NCBI RefSeq assembly: GCF_051960575.1 | Contig: NZ_JBQCEE010000149.1 | Coordinates: forward strand, 1 to 42,385 | DNA length: 42,385 bases | Source of the DNA: JBQCEE01 sp051960575 | GTDB lineage: Bacteria > Actinomycetota > Actinomycetes > Mycobacteriales > Jatrophihabitantaceae | Direction: 5' to 3' | In this document: positions 1-8,012 of the stretch, in pieces | Position numbering within the stretch: position 1 is the stretch's first letter | Layout of the letters: every line of letters begins with the position of its first letter | Position numbers and translations under genes: made by a program | Notes under the pieces: model-generated | The model's input: the letters and a program-made list of their open reading frames with translations, nothing else | Databases searched by the model: none | What the model was told of the DNA's origin: nothing

Positions 1-11
1 GCGGCCGCGCG

Positions 12-968
12 GTGGTTCAAGTGGGAGTGACGGCCGCGCCGCCGCTGCCGCTCGGCACGTCCGTACGGCGGCGACTGCCCGGCTGGGTGCACTCCCCCGC
101 ACTGCTGCGACGGCTGGCGCTCGCGGCGGTCGTGGTGAACGTCGGCATCGTCGTCACCGGCGGCGCCGTGCGCCTGACGAACTCCGGGCTCGGGTGCCCG
201 ACATGGCCGCACTGCGCCGGTGACTCGCTGGTGCCGCACGCCCAGCTCGGCTACCACGGCGCGATCGAGTTCACGAACCGCACGCTCACCTTCGTCGTCG
301 GGCTGACGCTGCTCGTGACGCTGCTGGTCGCGCTGGTGCAGCGCCGCGGGCGCGCGCTCGCGCTGGTCGCGTTCCTCGGCATCCCCGCCCAGGCCGTGCT
401 CGGCGGGATCGTGGTGCTCACCGACCTCAACCCATGGCTGGTCGGCGCCCACTTCCTGCTCTCGTCGGCGATCATCGCCGTCGCGGTGCTGCTGTGGTGG
501 AAGGTGGGCGACCGCGTGGTGTCGCCGGTGCCGCAGGCCGTCGGCTGGCTGCTGCGCGCGCTGGTGGGCGTCACCGCGCTGGTGCTCGCCGTCGGGACGG
601 TGGTCACGGGCACCGGCCCGCACGCCGGCGACCTGACCCACGGGCACATCCGGCGCATCGGCCTCTCGACCGCCGGCGCGGCCCAGCTGCACGCCGACCT
701 GGTCATGATCCTCATCGGCCTCACCGTCGGGGCCGTCGTCGCGGCGCACCTGCTGCACCTGGCGGTCGTGCGGACGGCGGCGGTCGCGTTGCTCGGCGTC
801 GAACTGGCGCAGGGGCTGCTCGGCTACGTCCAGTACTTCCTGCACGTGCCGGCCGTGCTGGTCGGCCTGCACATGCTCGGCGCCTGCCTCACCTGGGTGG
901 CGGCCCTGCTCGTGCTGCTGCGCACCCGCGCGTCCACCCCGGCCACCGCGACCACCGCGACCACCTGA
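12..968 (+). CDS. ctaA: Haem A synthase, COX15/CtaA family
   Basis: Membrane enzyme that oxidises the C8 methyl of haem O to a formyl group, making haem A for aa3-type cytochrome oxidase. About eight hydrophobic segments fill the 318 residues. The loop GLGCPTWPHC (Cys62, Cys68) is the typical actinobacterial CtaA cysteine pair. His82, His147 (GAHFLL), His227 (LHADL) and His287 (GLHMLG) lie where the family places its haem ligands. It works after CtaB, encoded at 5.3-6.3 kb on the other strand. The start is uncertain: GTG codons at 12, 21 and 27 are all possible, and the frame is open to the window edge, so the N-terminus could be longer. It converges on the sortase gene across a strong hairpin. 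Confidence 0.93.
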   Translation: MVQVGVTAAPPLPLGTSVRRRLPGWVHSPALLRRLALAAVVVNVGIVVTGGAVRLTNSGLGCPTWPHCAGDSLVPHAQLGYHGAIEFTNRTLTFVVGLTLLVTLLVALVQRRGRALALVAFLGIPAQAVLGGIVVLTDLNPWLVGAHFLLSSAIIAVAVLLWWKVGDRVVSPVPQAVGWLLRALVGVTALVLAVGTVVTGTGPHAGDLTHGHIRRIGLSTAGAAQLHADLVMILIGLTVGAVVAAHLLHLAVVRTAAVALLGVELAQGLLGYVQYFLHVPAVLVGLHMLGACLTWVAALLVLLRTRASTPATATTATT

Positions 969-1025
969 CCGCGTCCGCTCGCCTCGACCACCTGACGCGC
1001 CCGCTACCCCGATGATCCCGCTACT

Positions 1026-1079
1026 CCGATGATCTCGGGAAAACCCCGGTGATCGCAGGGGTTTTCCCGAGATCATCGG
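1026..1079. terminator. Bidirectional terminator-like hairpin
   Basis: The two 22-nt arms (1026-1047 and 1058-1079) are exact reverse complements around a 10-nt loop. Each arm holds CGGGAAAACCCC or its complement. It lies between the convergent ctaA and sortase genes, where it could end transcription from both sides. No long T-run follows, as is common in actinomycetes, so the terminator role is inferred from position and stem strength. Confidence 0.6.
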
Positions 1080-1101
1080 GTGTCGCGGGCGCGTGGTGCG
1101 G

Positions 1102-1791
1102 TCAGGCGGGGAGGGCGTAGAGGAAGACGTTGTCCTCGTACGAGCCGGTGTCGGGGTCGAAGGCGCCGCCGCACGAGACGAGCAGCAGCCGTCCCGACGG
1201 CCGTGAGGCGGGCCCGAACGCCGAGGTCTGGTCGAACAGCGCCCGCCGCAGCGACGGGTCGGCGGCCAGCTGGTCCTTGCGGTACTCGCGGCCGGCGGTG
1301 ACCCGGTAGGCCAGGGTGCGCCCGTCGGCGAGGGTGACGGTGAAGCGGCGGCCGATCGCGTCGTGCGCGTACTCGGCGAGGTCGGCGAAGGCGCCGGCGA
1401 CGGTGCGCCCGTCGATGACGTAGTCGATGTGGCTGGTGAGGATGGCCGTGCCGGTCGCCGCGCCCGGCATGGCGTCCTGCCTGGCCCAGCTGACGTCCCG
1501 CGGGTCGGCGGGGACGTACAGCGCGCCGTTCGGCTCGAGGTCGTGGGCACCGATGCGGGCGTGCACGCCGTGCGGGTGGTTCGCGCTGGCCCACGGGATG
1601 GAGATTGCGACCGGGACGCCGGGGGCGGGTGTCGGCGCCGGGGCGCTGGTCGAAGCGGCGGACGTGCTGGTGATGCTGCCGTCCGGAGCAGGCGGGGCGG
1701 TGCTGCTGGGCGGCGGGACGCTGCCGGTGAGGTCGGTGGGCAGCGGCGCGGCGGCGGCGCGCGGGCCGCCGCCGGTCGCGTCCACCGGCAT
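1102..1791 (-). CDS. Sortase, class E/F-like
   Basis: Cell-surface transpeptidase. From the ATG at 1791 the protein is 229 aa, with a Ser/Pro/Ala-rich linker (residues 20-60) before the sortase beta-barrel. The catalytic His is in TAILTSHIDYV (His121) and the catalytic Cys in LLLVSCGGAFD (Cys207). The closing motif reads SYEDNVFLYA, with Glu219 at a site that is often Arg in related sortases. In-frame, high-GC3 codons continue upstream to a TAA at 1870-1872 and encode RRARGTLVLFAAVALLISGA, an expected N-terminal membrane anchor, but that stretch has no ATG, GTG or TTG. A GTG at 1857-1859 is one base out of frame. The start is therefore either unusual or disrupted by an indel. The gene follows a surface-protein gene on the same strand, its probable partner. 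Confidence 0.8.
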   Translation of the reverse strand: MPVDATGGGPRAAAAPLPTDLTGSVPPPSSTAPPAPDGSITSTSAASTSAPAPTPAPGVPVAISIPWASANHPHGVHARIGAHDLEPNGALYVPADPRDVSWARQDAMPGAATGTAILTSHIDYVIDGRTVAGAFADLAEYAHDAIGRRFTVTLADGRTLAYRVTAGREYRKDQLAADPSLRRALFDQTSAFGPASRPSGRLLLVSCGGAFDPDTGSYEDNVFLYALPA

Positions 1792-1897
1792 GCGCAGGAT
1801 GCTGGCGCCGCTGATCAGCAGCGCGACGGCGGCGAAGAGGACGAGCGTGCCGCGGGCACGCCGTCCGTCTTAACCCCCGTCGGCGGGACGCGGAGCG

Positions 1898-2794
1898 TCA
1901 GTGGGCACGACCACGGATCGGCCGAAGACCGGTCGCCATGAGCGCCAGCGCCGCACCGAGCAGCAGCAGGGCCAGGCCCCACGTGGTGCGCGAGCCATTA
2001 TCGACCGGGGCGTGCAGGCCGGCGTCGACCGCGCCAGGGATCGGTCCGGCCGAGGTGGCCTGCCCGGCGACACCCACGGTCTCGCTGCTGCTGGTGCTCG
2101 TCGGGTCGCCGGCGGACGACGTGCCGGTGGCGTCGACGCCCGAGCTGCTCGAGCTCGGCGGCGGGTCGGACGGGCTCGTGGCGCAGCTGTCACCCTCGGC
2201 GCACGTCGGGGTGTCCGTCGGCGGCGCGGTCGTGCTCGACGAGGACGACGGCGGCTCGGTCGTCGTGGACGACGACGACGGCGGCTCGGTCGTCGTGGAC
2301 GACGACGACGGCGGCGCGGTCGTGCTCGACGACGACGACGGCGGCTCGCTCGTGATCGACGACGACGACGGCGGCTCGGTCGTCGTGGACGACGACGACG
2401 GCGGCGCCGTGACGAGGGCGCAGCCGTTGTTCCAGATCGCCTGGCCCTCGGCCGTCCAGTTCAGCTCGTAGGTCGTGCCCTGGTAGACGAACGGCGGGAT
2501 GATGTCGCCCCACGTGCCGTGCTTGGTCGGGACGAGGTTGGTGCTCGGGTCCTTCAGGTGGGCGTCGTAGGCGCCGGCGGCATCGACGGTGGGTCGCGTC
2601 CACGGGTTGTCGACCGACGAGGTGGCGTGGCAGATCGTGACGTTCTCGCTGTCGGCCTTCGGCGTCGACGCGGTCGACGAGCCGGCGGAGATCGCCAGCA
2701 GGGCGCCGCTGGTGGCCGAGGCGGCGGCGAGGGTGAGCAGCGCGCGGCGACGGCGGAGGCCGCCGGAGGGCGCGCTGGAGCGGGTGGTGGTCAT
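1898..2794 (-). CDS. Surface protein with Ser/Thr/Pro repeats
   Basis: A 298-aa secreted or wall-associated protein. Residues 14-43 form an Arg-rich then hydrophobic signal segment. Residues about 48-130 (ENVTICHATSSVDNPW to WGDIIPPF, ending near NNGCALV) look like a small domain common in actinobacterial surface proteins. It is followed by PPSSSS-TTTE-type decapeptide repeats, a Cys-containing acidic stretch (CAEGDSCATS), a Ser-rich stalk, a hydrophobic helix (GLALLLLGAALALMATG) and a basic tail. That C-terminus resembles a cell-wall sorting signal, but no LPXTG or LAXTG is visible; the nearest segment is GLHAPVDNGS. The adjacent downstream sortase suggests an enzyme-substrate pair (inference). 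ATG start with GGAG about 8 nt upstream. Confidence 0.75.
   Translation of the reverse strand: MTTTRSSAPSGGLRRRRALLTLAAASATSGALLAISAGSSTASTPKADSENVTICHATSSVDNPWTRPTVDAAGAYDAHLKDPSTNLVPTKHGTWGDIIPPFVYQGTTYELNWTAEGQAIWNNGCALVTAPPSSSSTTTEPPSSSSITSEPPSSSSSTTAPPSSSSTTTEPPSSSSTTTEPPSSSSSTTAPPTDTPTCAEGDSCATSPSDPPPSSSSSGVDATGTSSAGDPTSTSSSETVGVAGQATSAGPIPGAVDAGLHAPVDNGSRTTWGLALLLLGAALALMATGLRPIRGRAH
2220..2399 (-). repeat. Six 30-bp in-frame tandem repeats
   Basis: Six consecutive 30-bp units, beginning at 2220, 2250, 2280, 2310, 2340 and 2370, encode the decapeptide PPSSSSTTTE and variants (ITSE, STTA). Units 2, 3 and 6 are identical at the DNA level and the others differ by a few bases, which indicates recent expansion. 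They form the stalk of the surface protein and are likely to vary in copy number between strains. Confidence 0.9.
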
Positions 2795-2882
2795 CGTCGG
2801 TCTCCGGTGTGCGGGGGTCGGAACGGAACTGACCGGCCCAACGAGACCACCGGTGGGGACGGCGGGGACGCGACTGCATGCT

Positions 2883-2897
2883 GTCAGCGACGCTGAC
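2883..2897. promoter_or_regulatory. Palindrome upstream of surface-protein gene
   Basis: GTCAGCG-A-CGCTGAC is a perfect 7-bp dyad, flanked by a weaker outer dyad (GCATGC and GCGTGC). It lies about 90 bp before the surface-protein start, in the 210-bp gap behind DUF445. It could be an operator for the surface-protein/sortase unit or a terminator for the DUF445 transcript. Nothing else in the gap is recognisable. Confidence 0.35.
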
Positions 2898-3004
2898 GCA
2901 GCGTGCCGATCCGACTGCGGTCGGTGACCGGGCGCTACCCGTCCAAATCACCCGTGTCGCGCACCGTCGAAGATCGATTGGCAGCTTCGTGCCATGACCG
3001 TCCG

Positions 3005-4360
3005 TCAGAACAGGTGCGCCAGGGTGTAGATGAGCAGGCCGGCCAGTGCACCGACCACGGTGCCGTTGATGCGGATGAACTGGAGGTCGCGGCCGACCTG
3101 CAGCTCGAGCCGGCGGCTGGTCTCGGCGGTGTCCCACCGCTCGACCGTCGTCGTGATGACCGCGGCGAGGTCGTCGCCGTAGTGGCTGACCAGGTGCCCG
3201 GTCAGCTTCTGCAGGGCCTGGTCGACCTTCCCGGCGATGGCGGGGTCGTCGCGCAGGGCGGTGCCGGCGCGCAGCACGAGCGACTCGATGCTGCGACGGA
3301 GGTCGGAGTCGGGGTCGACCGCGCCGTCGAGGATCAGGCCCTTCACCGTCGTCCAGAGGTCGCTGAGGTAGCTGCGCACGGCGGGGTGGTCGAGCAGTTC
3401 CAGCTTCGCGTCCTCGATGCGGGCGGCCTGCTGCGGGTCGGTGCGCAGCCGCTCGGCGAACTGCTCCAGCTGCTCGGTGACGTTGCGGCGCAGGGCGTGC
3501 TCGTCGTCGCCGATGACGTCGCCGAGGAAGTGCTGCACGAGCGAGAAGCCCTTGGCGAAGACACGCTCGTCGACCCACTCCGGCACCCAGTCGGGCGACT
3601 CCTGGGCGACCTTCTGGCGCAGCACGTCGCGGTTCTGGTCGAGCATGGTGCTGATGCCCCGCAGCACCGCGGTGAGGGCGCGCTGGTGCTGGCCCGAGTC
3701 GCGGGCGGCGTCCAGCAGGCGGGCGAGGATCGGGGCCACCTCGACCTCGCGCAGCCGCTTGTCCGCGAAGGACGCGACCGCGTTGCGCAGCTCGTCGTCG
3801 CGCAGCAGGCCCGCGAGCCCGCCCACCGACCGCGCGGCCTCGGCAGCGAGCTCGCGCGCGTGATCGGGGTCGGCGAGCCACTCGCCGAGCCGACGCGGGA
3901 TGCGGGCCTGGGCGACCCGCTCGCCGATGATCTCGGGGGTGAAGAAGTAGTCGCTGACGAACTCGGCCAGGCTCTCGCCGATCTGGTCCTTCTTGCGCGG
4001 GATGATCGCCGTGTGCGGGATCGGCAGCGCCAGCGGGTGCCGGAACAGGGCGGTCACCGCGAACCAGTCGGCCAGGCCGCCGACCATGGACGCCTCGGCC
4101 GCGGCCTCGAGGTAGCCCCAGGCGCCGCGGCTGTGGCCGACCCAGTGGCAGACGGCGTAGACGACCGCGGCGAGCACCAGCAGGCCGGCCGCGGTGGCCT
4201 TCATGCGGCGCAGCGCCACGATGCGCGAGCGGTCCATCGGCCGGAACGCCGGCGCGCTTCCCGGCCCGCCGGCGGGCGCGTCGCCCTGTCCGACGGGCGG
4301 CGGGGCGGGCGTGGGGAACGGCCGGGGCCGGGCCGCCGGGCGCTTCGCGGTCGACGTCAT
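3005..4360 (-). CDS. DUF445 membrane protein
   Basis: 451-aa DUF445 family protein of unknown biochemical function. A Pro-rich N-terminus (residues 1-45) precedes a transmembrane helix (TAAGLLVLAAVVYAVCHWVG), then the family's conserved segment GGLADWFAVTALFRHPL with IPHTAIIPRKKDQIG. A long charged helical region follows, and a C-terminal hydrophobic helix ends the protein (TVVGALAGLLIYTLAHLF). This two-anchor layout is standard for the family. Its ATG overlaps the stop of the upstream ATP-grasp gene by 4 nt (ATGA), so the two are probably co-translated. Confidence 0.88.
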   Translation of the reverse strand: MTSTAKRPAARPRPFPTPAPPPVGQGDAPAGGPGSAPAFRPMDRSRIVALRRMKATAAGLLVLAAVVYAVCHWVGHSRGAWGYLEAAAEASMVGGLADWFAVTALFRHPLALPIPHTAIIPRKKDQIGESLAEFVSDYFFTPEIIGERVAQARIPRRLGEWLADPDHARELAAEAARSVGGLAGLLRDDELRNAVASFADKRLREVEVAPILARLLDAARDSGQHQRALTAVLRGISTMLDQNRDVLRQKVAQESPDWVPEWVDERVFAKGFSLVQHFLGDVIGDDEHALRRNVTEQLEQFAERLRTDPQQAARIEDAKLELLDHPAVRSYLSDLWTTVKGLILDGAVDPDSDLRRSIESLVLRAGTALRDDPAIAGKVDQALQKLTGHLVSHYGDDLAAVITTTVERWDTAETSRRLELQVGRDLQFIRINGTVVGALAGLLIYTLAHLF

Positions 4361-5217
4361 GTCCGGGCCGCCAGCACGGACGCGAAGCGGTCGGCCGCGC
4401 CGGGCGCGTGCTGCAGGAACAACGACGGCTCGGTGAGCTCGAGTTCGATGATCACCGGGCCGTCCGGCGAGGGCAGCAGGTCGACGCGGGCGTAGAGCGG
4501 CACGCCGAACCGGTCGCCGACGAGGCGGACTGCCGCCTCGGCGACGGCGAGTTCGTCCGCGTCCGGCTGCGCCGCCGTGATCTGCTCCTGCACGTAGAGC
4601 TCCTGTCCGTCCACCGGGTGCACGGTGCCGGTCGGCAGCAGCGCTCCCTTCGTGATGGCGTGGCTCACCTGGCCGTCGAGCACGACGACCGCCCGCTCAC
4701 CCTCGACGTCTACCCGTCGCAGGTAGGGCTGCATCAGCACCGTGCGTCCCGTCTCGTGCAGCGCGGCCAGATGCTGCCGGGCCGCGGCGAGGCCGGCGGG
4801 ATCGGCGGGGAAGCGGCCCGCGCCGCGCGAGCCTGCGCCGACGGCCGGCTTCAGCACGAACTCGTCCTGCGGCGGAGTCGGCCACTGCTCGCCGGGCGGG
4901 ATGGCGGTGGTCGGCACGGTGGGGATGCCCGCGGCCGCGAGCTCGGTCAGGTAGGTCTTGACGGTGTTCCACCGAAGCACCTCGGCGCGGTTCGCCAGCC
5001 GCGGCACGGTGGCCGCCCAGGCGAGGAAACCGGCCCGGTCGCGCCAGTAGTCCCAGGTGCTGCGCACGACCACCAGCGCGTCGTCCCACCGGGCCGCCGG
5101 GTCGTCCCAGACCTGCCAGCGCGCCGTGATCCCCCGGCGCTCGAGCGCCGCGGCCAGCTCGGCGGCGTCCTCGTCCCCCCGCGGGTACTCGGCACAGGTC
5201 GCGAGGATGACGTCCAC
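4357..5217 (-). CDS. ATP-grasp domain protein
   Basis: 286-aa ATP-grasp-fold enzyme, probably a carboxylate-amine or carboxylate-thiol ligase of unknown substrate. The N-terminal domain starts VDVILATCAEYPRGDED and contains VVVRSTWDYWRDR. The ATP-grasp part has FVLKPAVGAGSRGAGRF (P-loop-like lysine region), VLMQPYLRRVDVEGERAVVV, YARVDLLP and the metal-binding IIELELTEPSLFL. Related proteins are often annotated RimK-like or glutathione-synthetase-like. The GTG at 5217 is chosen because upstream codons are not coding-like and a TAAGGT hexamer sits 7 nt before it. It is the first gene of a two-gene unit with DUF445. The 130 bp between it and ctaB hold this promoter and a TCACGTGA palindrome (5247-5254). 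Confidence 0.85.
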   Translation of the reverse strand: MDVILATCAEYPRGDEDAAELAAALERRGITARWQVWDDPAARWDDALVVVRSTWDYWRDRAGFLAWAATVPRLANRAEVLRWNTVKTYLTELAAAGIPTVPTTAIPPGEQWPTPPQDEFVLKPAVGAGSRGAGRFPADPAGLAAARQHLAALHETGRTVLMQPYLRRVDVEGERAVVVLDGQVSHAITKGALLPTGTVHPVDGQELYVQEQITAAQPDADELAVAEAAVRLVGDRFGVPLYARVDLLPSPDGPVIIELELTEPSLFLQHAPGAADRFASVLAART

Positions 5218-5224
5218 GCCGATG

Positions 5225-5230
5225 ACCTTA
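5225..5230 (-). promoter_or_regulatory. -10 box, predicted leaderless promoter
   Basis: TAAGGT on the minus strand lies 7 nt before the GTG of the ATP-grasp gene. Transcription would start at or next to the start codon, giving an mRNA without a 5' leader. No clear -35 is visible. Confidence 0.45.
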
Positions 5231-5347
5231 CGGAGATGGCGTCGTCTCACGTGACCACCACGCGATGAGCGCTCGCGCGAAGAGCCGGCCGCCGCGACGC
5301 GGCCCGAGCGCAGCGAGGTACGGCGCGGAGCGTCCGTCAGGGCCGGT

Positions 5348-6295
5348 TCAGGAGGAACAGAGGACGTCGACGGCGACGGCGACGAAGACGAACGCGAGGT
5401 AGCTGTTCGACAGGTGGAACAGCTGCATCGGCTTGGCCTTACCACCGCGCGCGGTGACGCGCAGCAGGCGGTGCGCCGAGGCGAGCAGCGGTACCGCGGC
5501 CGCCGCGGCGAGCACGCCGTAGACCCACCCGGTGGCCGGCACGAGCGCGAGGGACGCGGCCACGGTGAGCCAGGTGTAGACGACGATCTCGCGGGCGACC
5601 CGCACCGGCGACGCCACGACGGGGAGCATCGGCACGCCGGCGTTCGAGTAGTCCTCGCGGTACCGGATGGCCAGCGCCCAGAAGTGCGGCGGCGTCCAGA
5701 AGAACACGACGGCGAAGAGCACGGCGGCGGGCCAGGCGAGCGAGCCGGTGACGGCCGACCAGCCGATGAGCACCGGCATGCAGCCGGCGGCACCGCCCCA
5801 GACGATGTTCTGGGAGGTGCGCCGCTTCAGCAGCATCGTGTAGACGACCACGTAGAACGCGATCGCGACGGCGGTGAGCAGCGCCGACAGCCAATTGGCC
5901 ACCAGCCCCATGACCGCGATCGAGACGACGCCGAGGATGACGCCGAACACGAGCGCGCCCTGCGGCGACACGTCGTGCCGGGCGAGCGGCCGGTGGCCGG
6001 TGCGCCGCATGAGGGCGTCGATGTCGCGGTCGACGTAGCAGTTCAGCGCGTTGGCGCTGCCGGCGGCGAGCGTGCCGCCGATCATGGTGGCGACCACGAG
6101 CTGCCAGTCGGGCAGGCCCTTGGCGGCCAGGATCATCGACGGCAGCGTCGTGACGAGCAGCAGTTCGATGATGCGCGGCTTGGTGAGGGCGATGTAGGAC
6201 GCCACCCGCCCGCGCCGGTGCCCACGCACCCGCGGGGTGCCCGCGACGGGGTCTGCCAGACCCGTCGGGACGGGCGCCGTGGGGGTCTGGGTCAC
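5348..6295 (-). CDS. ctaB: Protohaem IX farnesyltransferase (haem O synthase)
   Basis: UbiA-family integral membrane prenyltransferase that adds a farnesyl group to protohaem, giving haem O, the substrate of CtaA. The first Asp-rich motif is NCYVDRDIDALMRRTGHRPLA. The second conserved loop is YREDYSNAGVPMLPVV, and YIALTKPRIIELLLVTTLP is the typical first helix. There are about nine membrane segments in 315 aa. A longer form from a GTG at 6361, overlapping apt by 4 nt, is possible, but its extra 22 codons include many A/T-ending codons rare here (ACA, CAT, GCT, GTA, GCA, AGT, GAT). The GTG at 6295 is therefore preferred; it has TACGCT 7 nt upstream. Confidence 0.93.
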   Translation of the reverse strand: MTQTPTAPVPTGLADPVAGTPRVRGHRRGRVASYIALTKPRIIELLLVTTLPSMILAAKGLPDWQLVVATMIGGTLAAGSANALNCYVDRDIDALMRRTGHRPLARHDVSPQGALVFGVILGVVSIAVMGLVANWLSALLTAVAIAFYVVVYTMLLKRRTSQNIVWGGAAGCMPVLIGWSAVTGSLAWPAAVLFAVVFFWTPPHFWALAIRYREDYSNAGVPMLPVVASPVRVAREIVVYTWLTVAASLALVPATGWVYGVLAAAAAVPLLASAHRLLRVTARGGKAKPMQLFHLSNSYLAFVFVAVAVDVLCSS

Positions 6296-6302
6296 GACAT
6301 CG

Positions 6303-6308
6303 AGCGTA
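6303..6308 (-). promoter_or_regulatory. -10 box, predicted leaderless promoter of ctaB
   Basis: TACGCT on the minus strand lies 7 nt before the preferred ctaB GTG (6295), in the 62-nt gap after apt. It supports independent leaderless transcription of ctaB rather than coupling to apt. Confidence 0.4.
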
Positions 6309-6357
6309 CTTGCCGGTACCGGCTGCTTCGCGCCGACCTCAGCGTGATGTGTGCCGA

Positions 6358-6906
6358 TCACACCGTGAGCAGCGCGTGCAGCTCGGCCCCGTACGCCGCC
6401 CGGCCGCCGAGGAATGACAGCTCGAGCAGCACCGCGGTCGACACGACGTCGGCGCCCGCCTGCTGCAGCAGGTCGGCGGCGGCGACGAGGGTGCCGCCGG
6501 TGGCGAGCACGTCGTCGATGAGCAGCACGCGGTGGCCGTCGAGCACGCCGACCGGCACCTCGAGGGTGGCCTCGCCGTACTCGAGCTGGTAGGTGCGCTT
6601 GACGGTCGGTGGAGGCAGCTTGCCGGCCTTGCGCACCGACAGCACGCCGCAGCCGAGCTTGCCGGCCACCGCCCCGGCGAGCAGGAAGCCACGGGCCTCG
6701 ACGCCGGCGATCAGGTCGGTGCCCGACGGCGCGCAGGACGCGAGCGCGGACACCACGGTGCCGAAGGCCGCCGAGTCGGCGAGCAGCGGGGTGATGTCCT
6801 TGAACAGCACCCCAGGCGTCGGGAAGTCGGGGATGTCGCGCAGGCCGCCTGCGACCGTGGCTGCCGCGGCCGCGCCGGTGTCGCCGCGGTGGACGGAGGC
6901 GGTCAT
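6358..6906 (-). CDS. apt: Adenine phosphoribosyltransferase
   Basis: 182-aa cytosolic purine-salvage enzyme making AMP from adenine and PRPP. The N-terminal signature IPDFPTPGVLFKDITPLL and VEARGFLLAGAVA are diagnostic. The PRPP-binding loop is VLLIDDVLATGGTL. The ATG overlaps the secF stop by 4 nt (ATGA), keeping the actinobacterial secD-secF-apt order. In many relatives relA follows apt; here ctaB follows instead. Confidence 0.95.
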   Translation of the reverse strand: MTASVHRGDTGAAAAATVAGGLRDIPDFPTPGVLFKDITPLLADSAAFGTVVSALASCAPSGTDLIAGVEARGFLLAGAVAGKLGCGVLSVRKAGKLPPPTVKRTYQLEYGEATLEVPVGVLDGHRVLLIDDVLATGGTLVAAADLLQQAGADVVSTAVLLELSFLGGRAAYGAELHALLTV

Positions 6907-8012
6907 CGACGCCGCCGCTGCGGACGGGCGCCGGGACGCGGGGCGGGCGCCGGCCCGCCGCCGCGGTGCACGCCGACCGCGGTCGCGCCGGCGAGTTCGC
7001 CCGACTCGTCCGCGGCCTTCTTGGCGTCGCTCGCCCGCTTGGCGACGACCCGGCGGGTGAGCGCCTTGTAGGCCGGCTCGCGCTCGGTGAGGTCGACGAC
7101 CACGGGCGTGGCGAGGAACAGCGACGAGTACGCGCCGACGGCGAGGCCGACGAACAGGATGAGCGCGAGGTCCTTGATCGTGCCGACCCCGAGCAGGCCG
7201 GCGCCGACGAACAGCAGTCCGGCGACGGGCAGCAGGCTGATGAGCGAGGTGTTGATCGAGCGCATCAGCGTCTGGTTGACGGCCAGGTTGGCGGCCTCGC
7301 TGTAGGTCATCCGCGACCCGGCCAGGATGTCCTTCGAGTTCTCGCCCACCTTGTCGTAGACGACGACGGTGTCGTAGAGCGAGAAGCCGAGGATGGTGAG
7401 CAGGCCGACGACGGTCGACGGCGTCACCTCGAAGCCGACCAGCGAGTAGATGCCGGCCGCGATGACGAGGTCATGCGCCAGCGCCACCATGGCGCCGACC
7501 GCCATGCGCCACTGGTACCGCAGCGAGATGAAGATGGCGGTCAGGATCAGGAAGACGATGAGGCCGTACAGCGCGTTCGTCGTCGTGTCATGGCCCCACG
7601 ACTGGCTGAAGGTCGTGTAGCCGACGTTGCCCTTCGCGTTCAGCGTGGACGAGACGTCGGTCTTGACCTTCTCGCTGAGCGAGGACGCCAGGGTGTGGAA
7701 TTGAGAGATGAGCTGCCGGTTCGACCCGGTGCCGACCACCTGGATCGCCGAGTCGGGCGTGACACCCGCCTGCGAGAACGCCGACTGCACCTGCGAGACG
7801 CTGAGCCGGCTGTTCGGGTCGGCGATCTGGAACTCGGTGCCGCCCTTGAACTCGATGCCGTAGGTGAACCCGCGGATGATCATGCTCAGGATCGCGATGA
7901 GCACGAGCACGGCCGAGAAGGCGTACCAGCGCTTGCGGTGCCTGATGAACTCGAACCGCGTCTCGCCGCGGTAGAGCCGCCGGACGAGGGACTGGTGCTG
8001 CGGCGCCGACAT
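6903..8012 (-). CDS. secF: Protein translocase subunit SecF
   Basis: 369-aa inner-membrane partner of SecD that uses proton motive force to assist late steps of Sec export. A first helix (RWYAFSAVLVLIAILSMIIRG) is followed by the periplasmic P4 domain starting GIEFKGGTEFQI. Five further helices form the RND-like core, including LTILGFSLYDTVVVYDKVGEN. The C-terminus is a basic, Gly/Pro-rich cytoplasmic tail. The ATG overlaps the secD stop by one base (TGATG) and the gene's end overlaps apt, so translation is tightly coupled. Confidence 0.95.
   Translation of the reverse strand: MSAPQHQSLVRRLYRGETRFEFIRHRKRWYAFSAVLVLIAILSMIIRGFTYGIEFKGGTEFQIADPNSRLSVSQVQSAFSQAGVTPDSAIQVVGTGSNRQLISQFHTLASSLSEKVKTDVSSTLNAKGNVGYTTFSQSWGHDTTTNALYGLIVFLILTAIFISLRYQWRMAVGAMVALAHDLVIAAGIYSLVGFEVTPSTVVGLLTILGFSLYDTVVVYDKVGENSKDILAGSRMTYSEAANLAVNQTLMRSINTSLISLLPVAGLLFVGAGLLGVGTIKDLALILFVGLAVGAYSSLFLATPVVVDLTEREPAYKALTRRVVAKRASDAKKAADESGELAGATAVGVHRGGGPAPAPRPGARPQRRRR

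Noticed and set aside
2220..2399. Regular 30-bp repeats that might suggest a CRISPR array
   Set aside because: Units are directly adjacent with no spacers and encode an in-frame PPSSSSTTTE repeat of a surface protein.
2190..3881. 563-codon minus-strand frame spanning DUF445 and the surface protein
   Set aside because: It is out of frame with both real genes and lacks any recognisable domain.
5247..5254. TCACGTGA palindrome between the ATP-grasp gene and ctaB
   Set aside because: An 8-bp palindrome is expected by chance at this density and no regulator is linked.
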